Of a stretch of DNA of 64,000 nt, positions 56,238 through 64,000 are shown piece after piece. Every line of letters starts with the position of its first letter. Within the stretch, counting starts at the first letter, position 1. A program made the translations under genes and the position numbers. The DNA comes from Bradysia coprophila (taxonomy: Eukaryota > Arthropoda > Insecta > Diptera > Sciaridae): assembly GCF_014529535.1 (NCBI RefSeq), contig NW_023503374.1:1674001-1738000 (forward strand), read 5' to 3'. The notes below the pieces were generated by a model, which saw nothing but the letters and a program-made list of their open reading frames with translations, had not been told where the DNA came from and made no database searches.

Positions 56238-56751
56238 CAGACGCAGCAAAAAATCAAGTAAAAGCAAAAACGTAACCAGAAGAAAATCAAACTAACAAAA
56301 AGTACGAAAGAATCTCACTATTTTTCAAACAAACTGCATTCATCCAAGCCACATCCATCCAAATTGAATTCATCCAAATTGCACTTATCCAAATTCCATT
56401 TCCAAAAACACCAAATGTACTTTACGACACGAAAACTCATTCCATCACAGGCAACTCCGTTTTGCACGAAAGTGTTGCGTATATCGAGGATAACTCCGTT
56501 CGTATCGAAAATTAGTGAACGCTAAGGATGAACTAGTAACAGTACAGCAAGGGTGCAGTTAACTAAAGACTTTGGTAAGGGTACAGTTAAGGGTGCAGTT
56601 AACTAAAGACATTGGTAAGAGTACAGTTAACTAAAGATATCGGTAAGAGTACAGTTGACTAAAGACACTGGGAGAGTCAATCGGAAAGGGCATTCTAGCA
56701 ATGGCATCCTAGCAAGGGCAAGGGCATTCTAGAAATGGCATCCTAGCAAGG
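56238..56751 (+). repeat. Direct repeat, copy 2 (514 bp)
   Basis: Second copy of 54897-55410, including the final codons of the Penelope-like frame but not the nuclease domain. It fits the tandem or pseudo-LTR arrangement known for Penelope-like elements; a local duplication is the alternative. Confidence 0.9.
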
Positions 56752-56856
56752 TACTTTAAGTAGTGACGACAGATCGCTCGTTTTGACAAACTCGTTTTTT
56801 TTGTTTTCATTATTTGTTTTTATATTGGTTTTATTCAGTCTATGTCAAAAGAGGAC

Positions 56857-57046
56857 TTTATCTCCTGTAATGTCATAATATTCACAATTTGAGTGTCACT
56901 TTTAGAATCAAAATGGGCTAGATTTAAACACGTCATTCACAGAACGTACGTTTATTAACTGAAAATTTCGATAAATGATCATTTGCGCACGGCTAACTTC
57001 GATAATTTCACATTTATTCACGGAAAACTTCGATAATTTCTCATTT
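56857..57046. repeat. Inverted dispersed copy of 27817-28009
   Basis: It reads TTTATCTCCTGTAATGTCA ... AATTTCTCATTT as the reverse complement of the segment near 27.9 kb, with minor changes. Confidence 0.75.
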
Positions 57047-57267
57047 CCCATTTACTACCTTATTATGAAAATAGCTATTAAGATGTCAAGACTCAAAAGA
57101 CATGTCAAAATTGACAGATTATTATTATTGATCTGTTCCAAGGCCATACGAATTGTCAAATTTTATCCATAGAGACATAACCTCATCAATATTTGTATAA
57201 GAGTGTTATGATGAAAGACAAAGAAATATTTTGACAAGTACCTCAAGGCAAATTATAATTAACTAGT

Positions 57268-58055
57268 AGGGTGTAGCGGTTTTTACAAAATGTGTTAGTT
57301 CTTTTAAGGCTCAGCCGGAAATCTACTCAGCTGGTCCATCTGATCATTTTATGGAAGAAAAAAAAATTTCAAACTTTAATTTTGTTCTGCCGCCAGATCG
57401 ATTTTCGAAAATTTCGTCGTTTTCGGTCCATGTCACATATATCGATTTTTTACGCTTAGAAAACGCTTAAAATTGAAGGTTTCGCATTGTCAGAACCTGG
57501 GAATACATTATAAGCTAAAAAATTATTGATTTGAGGTAATTCGACTTTCGCCACCAATATTCCATGTACCAAAAACACAACTTTTTGTCAGGTAAATATC
57601 AAATTTAGGTGTCCCAAATCAAATCACACGTTATATTTGACTCAACGCGGTCCATTTAGCATATTTAAAGTTTAATTTACATTTTTGCACATTTTCATCA
57701 AATTTTGTGGCGAGATTAAAGTCTCAAAATCACCATCGGGAACTTTGACAATCAGTCATGAACTCAAAAAATATTTTTTTAGACTTGATCTTTTTTATAA
57801 AATAATCTGTGAAGCCTGGAGATTAGATTACCATGTTGACTCAACTTTTTATGTACACTGAGCCCACCGTAAAAAATCGATATATGTGACATGGACCGAA
57901 AACGACGAAATTTTCGAAAATCGATCTGGCGGCAGCACAAAATTAAAGTTTGAAAAAAAAAATTTCTTCCATAAAATGATCAGATGGACCAGCTGAGTGG
58001 ATTTCCGGCTGAGCCTTAAAAGAACTAACACATTTTGTAAAAACCGCTACACCCT
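57268..58055. mobile_element. Mutator-like non-autonomous element
   Basis: TIRs of 187-188 bp (57268-57454 and 57868-58055; ends AGGGTGTAGCGGTTTTTACA) are nearly identical inverted copies. Perfect 10-bp direct repeats ATTAACTAGT lie immediately outside (57258-57267 and 58056-58065). Very long TIRs plus a 9-11-bp target duplication are the hallmark of MULEs. The 413-bp interior has no frame. Sharp ends and a perfect duplication indicate a recent insertion. Confidence 0.88.
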
Positions 58056-58404
58056 ATTAACTAGTCTTCGGTTCTCTCGCTCTGATCATAACAGTCTACG
58101 AAAACCGAGCTCTGTTGATGAAATCGTGTTCGTTCGGCCAGTCAAATTTCGTGTTTACAGTTACTTGGAACAAGGTTTATTTCAAGGTCATTTCGAAATG
58201 TCAAATTTCATCCACAGAAGGCATAGGCAACTTAATCTCAACTTTCAGGTTGACGAAAATTGTATAACGAAAAATTTACAAAGAAATTGGTTGACGTTTA
58301 GGTTATGTTCATCTATGTTGTTGTCAAAGTTCGGGTTTGTTATTTGGAACAAACCTATATGAAAGAGTGACGACAAAGTTGAATATTCGTGGGACAAAAT
58401 AAGC

Positions 58405-58544
58405 TGTGTTGGTAACACTCACCACCGATTTTGAGCTAGGTGGATGTCAAAATTGTATAAACGGCGATGCATCGTTACGCTGTAGCGATTTATCGTCTCA
58501 TACAATTTGACATCTAAGTAGCTCAAAATCAGTGTGACCAACAC
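58405..58544. repeat. 140-bp inverted repeat
   Basis: The ends GTGTTGGTAACACT and AGTGTGACCAACAC, plus GATTTTGAGCTA and ATGTCAAA-TTGTAT blocks, pair with their complements around a central CG-containing loop. Probably a short MITE. Confidence 0.75.
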
Positions 58545-58693
58545 ATAAAATTCCAGCCCACGTTTTTCTTCTACATGTCATACCTATATATCAGGGTACT
58601 GAAAAAACCGGGTTTTTTTATCAGTGGGATCCTTTGTTTCCTTAAAAACAGGTTAAGACTGAAAGGTAAATGTATATGGGTGTAGGTAATGCC

Positions 58694-59455
58694 CAAGGTT
58701 GCGATCGCTAACGATTTTTATTAGCGACGCTAACGCTAACGCTAATTTCAAAAAATGTTAGCGTCGCTAAACTTATTCGCTAACCGAAAAAAAGTTAGCG
58801 CGCTAGTAGCGATCGCTAATGTTTCGCTAAGAGATCTCATGATTAAGACGATTTTTTAATTTATAAATTTATTAACATTTTGGATCATGCTGAACATGAT
58901 GAAATATCAATAATTTTTTAAATATTGTTTTTGATGAACTTTGATTGCATTTTGTTCAATCGTTTTTTGAGGAAAATTTATTAGATTTTATGATTATGTT
59001 GAAGATTTATGTTGAAGCTTACCTTTTTACGGGAGTTGCAAAAGATTGAGTATGAGAATGAACAATTGGAAAGTCAAGCTTTCATGTGAATTTTGTTAAT
59101 CTAAAGCATGAAAAGTATTTTACACGATTGCGAGTTGGAGTTGGTCTAATACATGAAATTTCATAAACTTTCAACGGACTTTGAATGTGAAGTACATAAC
59201 TCAATTTTTCAACGCTTCACTTCTAGTTATGCAAATAACAATTCTAATAATTCAATATTAAATTGTTCAATACCTAGAATGTTCTATTTTTCATTAGCGA
59301 AGTGATTAGCGATCAGCGAAAAAAATTTCGCTAATGATATTCTAGCGAGCGCTAACGCTAGTAGCGACAAATTTTGAAAATAAGCGTCGCTACTAGCGGC
59401 GCTAGTAGCGACGCTAGTAGCGTCGCTAATGACTAGCGACGCTAGTGCAACCTTG
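58694..59455. mobile_element. hAT-like MITE with TAGCGACGC repeats
   Basis: The termini CAAGGTTGC and GCAACCTTG are flanked by perfect 8-bp repeats GTAATGCC (58686-58693 and 59456-59463). Subterminal zones are packed with TAGCG/CGCTA units such as GCTAGTAGCGACGCTAGTAG, in both orientations. Subterminal repeats and 8-bp duplications are typical of hAT. The interior is AT-rich without a transposase. Confidence 0.9.
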
Positions 59456-59833
59456 GTAATGCCATATATAACCAAGTCAGATGTGCACGAAAGTTTGCTA
59501 TAAACGCCATCTCCCCCTTTCATTAAAATCACAAAATTACTTAGAAACTGGGCTGATTAATTTGCCATTCATGCGGTAATCAGCTAAAACAGGAGAGCGT
59601 TTGCAAGACAAAGATATCACTTTCGATATGCACATGATCGCAAAACCTCTCCAATTTGTTGAATTGCATCAGGTACAGCATGTATATGTAGTTCTGGGGT
59701 GCCTAGCAGTGTTTTAAAGATAGACTATGTTCACTCTGCATCGCTAGACCATTTCCCTACAGTCAACGAGGCTTCCCGACTATGAGCAAAACGTAAAAAA
59801 TAGTGGTTTTTCAGAAAGAGTCACTCGGAATTA

Positions 59834-60648
59834 GAGCATTGCGCCGTTCAGCCACGCCGAGGCCGCCGCTGAAAAAGCACATCAGCCGGAACCGCCACAG
59901 GTACCCCTCTCAGCCGCCTCAGCCGTGTTAAAAATCGGCGGCGGAAGATGGCTTGCGAAAGTTTGGTTTTTTTAATACAGTTTGGGAGAATTTTGCAGCA
60001 ATTTTTTTCGTTGGCTTACAAAATTGTGTACGCACCTGTCGACTGGTAGAGGGCATCAGTACAATAAAGTCATGAATGTACCATATGTGAAATGGTAAAA
60101 CGTGCGCGTGTTGTAGTTGTAGTACGAGTGAGATCAGCTTAAACAGCTAAAGCCTTTGTTGAATGTTTGATTCCATTTTTGAATAAATGCGGTTTCGCCT
60201 AATTCATATGAAACAAACATCTCTGTAACTGACTTCTGACTTGCGTACTTCTATGAGATTTGATTCGATTGTAACAATACAGGAAAACAAAATTGAATAT
60301 CGTCAGGTATTTTGATTTGGGACTCATTGTGGATTCCAAATGATTCCACACAAAATGTATTTAACAAACGAGGACCTAGATTAATTTCATTTCAGCTGGC
60401 GATCGCGTGCCTACCAAAAATTCCGAATATGAAATATTAGTCCTTTATTGGTTAAACAAATTTTGTGTCCAAAACTAGTCACAAATGAGTAAACCTAACG
60501 GTATTCACTTTTCTTCTACTGTATTTTAATTTCGTTATTCAGCCGGCTGAGCCGGCTAGCCGTCATAAATATCATACTAGCCGGCCGCCGAAGGGTGTCG
60601 GCTACGTTTTAGCCGCCAACTGTCCATCGGCTGAACGGCGCAGTGCTC
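59834..60648. mobile_element. TIR element with 20-bp ends and GC-rich core
   Basis: GAGCATTGCGCCGTTCAGCC at the left has its complement, with one change, at the right end (60629-60648). Both sides are bordered by TA. The interior has CCGGCTGAGCCGGCTAGCCG-type repeats, GC-rich against the AT-rich surroundings. A Tc1/mariner-like TA duplication is suggested but weak evidence on its own. Confidence 0.65.
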
Positions 60649-60650
60649 TA

Positions 60651-61626
60651 CGTCGGAATTGATGGGATATGCGCTAGAATTGTCCCCCAGCCACGTTCGA
60701 ATAAAGAAATAAAGAAATACTATTTTGGACGAGAATTTGGTTGAAATTTACTCTTTTATTCCAGCCGTAAAGGTCAACTTTTTTTCAAATGGTCCGCAAA
60801 TCCTGGAACACAAAACTTCTGAGGTCAAATTTTGACATGTGATGGTGGTTGAGGTCAGCTAACATAATATGTAGTCGGCCAGTCAGAACAATGATGATGA
60901 CAGAGATACAGTACTATTTGAAAGTTGACCATACTTTGACTGATGGCTGGCCATGGGTGGTGAGTGCGGACGTCAGAGTGGGCTCAAACTGTCGGCCGTG
61001 GATAGGTCTACAATCCTATAAAGTTTCAACTTTTTGGGTTTCTCCTTCTCCTTCCTCTAGTTAATGCTAAAAAAATGTTTTGACCACCCTCTGACATCAC
61101 ATGATATTTAGACACATTTCCCTCAAAATGGATTTTATTTTAAAAGAAATGGCAGACACCCGTACGCTAGAATTGAACGACGAATCGAATGAGTAAAGGA
61201 AGATGATAATTGTATTTGGCAAAAGGCGTAACAGACTCCATAAATGTATTGATTAAATTATTGTTTTGCCAGTTGCCAATCCCACCCACGCAGAAAGGTT
61301 GACTCGTTGCCCACGGAAAAATGGTAGAAAGGAAACGGTATGATTGTCGCCTGAACTCTAATTTTTATTACAGGTGAAATTACACACCAATAAAGGTTCT
61401 TATGGTAATGGTAACATTTTGAACGATAAATTTATATTCATTTTTGAATTTATTTCCTTAAATTTTATAAATTTTTCATAAATTACATGAATTGTGTCTA
61501 TTAATCTCATTAATTTTCAACATAATTATATTGATTCTGGTTTCATTTCTTTTAAGAAGTTTTGTTTTTCGTTTATATGGAAACGCGAGATTAAAATCTA
61601 TAAATTTTTGGCTTTGACATTGCATT
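60651..61626. other. Intergenic stretch
   Basis: I see no gene, RNA or clear repeat. The 3' untranslated region of the minus-strand orcokinin gene should lie at its right end. Confidence 0.5.
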
Positions 61627-62191
61627 TTAATTGTTACTTTTTGGCACGGGTAATTTCGCACTTCGTTTCAGTCCAGTAAATCCGAATCGATCGATTTCAT
61701 CGAAATTCTTCTTCGTAAATTGACTGCCACGACCTAATCGACTAATTTCGTCCAATTCACGCTGAAAGTTTCGCTTCAAAAAACCGCCAGGACCAAATCG
61801 ATCAATCTCGTCGAAATTCCGTTTGACCATCTCATTATCATCGCTATAATATCGACTCAACAAATCCCCAACAGTTGAATCGTCCATATTGTCAACACTT
61901 CGCTTTTTATGAAATCCGTTGAGACCCGACCGATCGATTTCGTCGAAATTGCGCTTGCCATGGAAACCACTCAGACCCGAGCGATCGATTTCATCAAAGT
62001 TTCGTTTGCCATGGAAGCCACTAAACGCCGACCGATCTATTTCGTCGAAATTCCGTTTTCCTTGCAGACCAACCATACCAAGTCTGTCGATCTCGTCAAA
62101 TCTTTTGTCGGCATTATTGAAAGCGTTTGGATAGTAATCGTATAGCAAGGGTTTGCGTTCTAAGTCCACCGTCGGATGAGTTGTTGATTTG
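61627..62191 (-). CDS. Orcokinin neuropeptide precursor, peptide-coding exon
   Basis: The exon starts after a TTTTTACAG acceptor (62192) and ends PKSNN-stop at 61627. Dibasic-flanked orcokinins are, in order: [41 protein letters not shown] (each followed by GKR), [14 protein letters not shown] (KKR), [14 protein letters not shown] (KR) and [13 protein letters not shown] (KR). A variant, [19 protein letters not shown] (KK), and a spacer, [18 protein letters not shown]..., lie between them. Orcokinins are secreted brain and gut peptides of arthropods with myotropic and ecdysis or circadian-related roles. The exon begins with the third base of a codon, so an upstream exon must supply the signal peptide. 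It is absent from the sequence I could interpret up to 64000, or is too short to recognise. The frame is intact. Confidence 0.95.
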
Positions 62192-64000
62192 CTGTAAAAA
62201 TGAAAGAAACATAAATACCTCAATCGATAAATATGGCATAGAGGAAGGAAACGTATCAAACTATAATAAAGTCAAATATAGAACGTGCCTTCCATCATCA
62301 GCACTTCGTTCAAAGATTTTATTTGGTTTCATGTTTATTTGCCCAAAAACTGAAATAGTTTCGCGTATGTGTACAATCTCACCTGTGTGAATTTTGATTT
62401 ATTTCCGTTCCAACTGCATGCGCTATAAATGTTTGCATTTGGAAAATAAAAGTACGATTCGATTAGATTAAGCTGCAAGAATGGATATGAACATCTTGTG
62501 TGTGTGTGAAGTTTGACAATTTATTTAAATTGAACTTCAAAATAAAATTTAAGTTAAAGTTTTTAGTGCTTAGTAAACGAGTCGATAGGAAACGAATATT
62601 TTCTACTCTACTTCAAAATAGAGTGCTGTTCCACTTTAGTGCAATTTAGAGGAGATTTTTACAAACTAGAGGACAAACTATATCCACGATGTGTGTTCAT
62701 AAAAAAAGAGATTTCTATTCAAACCAAAAAAAAATATCTTTCCCGTAGAAAAAATGATTTCTGAAAAAAGTGACCGAGCACAGACAGAAGATGAAAAGTG
62801 CAATTTATTATAGGAGTAAACCATTCGTGTTAGAATAATAGGCAAGAATTAACGTTTTTCCACGAAAATTTATTTGTCTATTTTTCTAGTAACGACACTG
62901 GTAAGTTCCAACACTCACCTTTAACCATTCAGAAATGTTTAGCCATATGTTTACCAACAAGGATGACTAAAATCGACGATCGTAAACCTTCTAAAATAGC
63001 ACATTGTCGGGGAAGGGAGGTTATACAAAAGCGTATGTTCCGTATATTTTCAAACAAACTTTCATACACTTTTGTGTGCGAGGGGGGAGGGTCTGAAAAT
63101 CTTCTTTTTTTCGCGCTTTATGAATGGCTTCTTACATAGTTTATTACTTTATACCAAACACCAGCGAGGCCGGAAGGAATTTATGGGATTTTTCTTGTCA
63201 ACGCTACGAATTACAAAGAGTGGTTTGGCTGTGTTTTATGGTGTCGGTTATATACAGAAACTATTTTTTGGAAAACATTTGTCCCAATTTTCTTGAATTT
63301 TTCAACATTTTCCTAGATTTTCCTATATATCTTTCTTCAAATTCAAAAAAAAAAAAAAAATTTAAATAAAAATCATTTTGACAGTTGTAACGAGAAAAAA
63401 CTATTGTGGGATAAACAAGATGTGAAAAAATAGAAATTTTCTCACCTGAACTGTCATCAGATAGAGAGCGTCAAAAACGACCACCTTCTCACCGTATTTA
63501 AGTAAAGAAAATAACGTTATTCACATATGAAAATAGCATTTGTTCAACATATTATACTGTTTCAATATCATCCCACAAAATTACTAATATGTTTTAACAT
63601 ACTTTTAGCACAAACGTTCCAGTGAAAGTATTCAAAATTTATGTTAAAATGTTAGTCCCAATATGAACATAAAAATTAATTTCGGAAAAGTTACAAATTA
63701 ATTTTGTCACGCAATGGTTTTGTCAAAGGATTGTCAGTATATTGTTTACAAAATTGACAAAGGCGTACATATATCTGCTGCGAATAAAGTAGCTAGCAAG
63801 CAACATCAACAGTTTTTCACAGCCAAAGTAAATTCAATTTTTCGTGTCGGTTTTGTATTTCTAAAATGTTTCATTAAATCTTTTAATTTTTAATCAAATC
63901 ATAAAAATTTTCGATCTACACAACAACTGAGCTCTTTTATTAAAGATTTCGTATATAAAATAAGCATAAATAAACAACTGTGGAAATGAATCAACCTTTC
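62192..64000. other. Upstream intron and flank of the orcokinin gene
   Basis: This should include the intron before the peptide exon and perhaps the signal-peptide exon. Possible minus-strand donors occur at about 62392 (CACAG|GTGAGA), 62929 (TAAAG|GTGAGT) and 63447 (TTCAG|GTGAGA), but none follows an ATG with a hydrophobic leader. The rest is AT-rich with no repeat structure that I can define. Confidence 0.45.

Larger units (their letters stand above)
54955..57257. other. Penelope-like tail, tandem arrays and spacer
   Basis: No gene was found. Apart from the direct repeats, the spacer 55444-56237 contains a segment (about 55848-56000) also found at 23132-23270. 56857-57046 is the inverted copy of 27817-28009. 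The open stretch at 55517-55714 reads through repeat units and is not credible. Confidence 0.55.

Noticed and set aside
59284..59532. 82-codon Ala/Ser-rich frame on the minus strand
   Set aside because: It is a translation of the TAGCGACGC tandem units of the hAT-like element.
61909..62145. Plus-strand frames with repeated RSISSK-type motifs
   Set aside because: Antisense shadows of the repeated orcokinin codons.

Overview
The window reads as AT-rich nuclear DNA of an insect, most likely a dipteran (possibly a nematoceran; that step is inference). Supporting signs are GT-AG introns, several only about 50-60 nt long, an orcokinin neuropeptide precursor, an insect-type Mediator subunit MED1, and long gene-poor stretches full of terminal-inverted-repeat (TIR) elements. 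No prokaryotic features, CRISPR array, rRNA or convincing tRNA were seen.

Layout. (1) 2.4-17.4 kb, minus strand: a nine-exon gene for a large Gln/Ser-rich nuclear protein ending in a DUF4211-type domain (QSER1/PRR12 family). All exon phases fit and give about 1768 residues. Its first intron (6.5 kb) and last intron (2.5 kb) hold TIR and palindromic elements. (2) 17.4-28 kb: gene-free and rich in inverted repeats. (3) 28.05-29.15 kb, minus: an unrecognised multi-exon gene that looks broken by a 253-bp hAT-like insertion in a coding exon and by a frame slip. (4) 29.67-34.64 kb, plus: complete seven-exon MED1, 1500 residues. (5) 35.86-37.59 kb, minus: a USP-type deubiquitinase-like gene with the Cys box but no His box and one inconsistent exon phase. 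A seven-copy 107-bp tandem array begins 127 bp upstream of its start. (6) 40.77-42.06 kb, plus: an unrecognised three-exon gene (374 residues) with an exact 61-bp duplication in exon 1.

(7) 42.9-50.2 kb: a nest of two retroelements. A plus-strand element with PHD-like and C2H2 fingers, a YLDD-type reverse transcriptase (RT) and a C-terminal R2-type restriction-like endonuclease is split, inside its C2H2 finger, by a nearly full-length minus-strand LINE. Both are disabled: the host by two frame breaks, a nonsense codon and the insertion, the LINE by one extra 8-bp repeat unit in ORF2. (8) 50.2-61.6 kb: a foldback element with about 365-bp arms, an oppositely oriented MITE pair, a candidate 93-residue two-exon gene, a Penelope-like fragment with a GIY-YIG domain and a 514-bp near-identical direct repeat, a Mutator-like element with a perfect 10-bp target-site duplication (TSD), and a hAT-like element with a perfect 8-bp TSD. 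(9) 61.63-62.19 kb, minus: the peptide-coding exon of an orcokinin precursor; its signal-peptide exon was not located.

MED1 and the QSER1/PRR12-like protein both act in nuclear transcription or chromatin, but nothing suggests that neighbouring genes share a pathway. The main theme is invasion of gene flanks, introns and exons by many distinct, mostly non-autonomous transposon families, with several insertions datable relative to one another.
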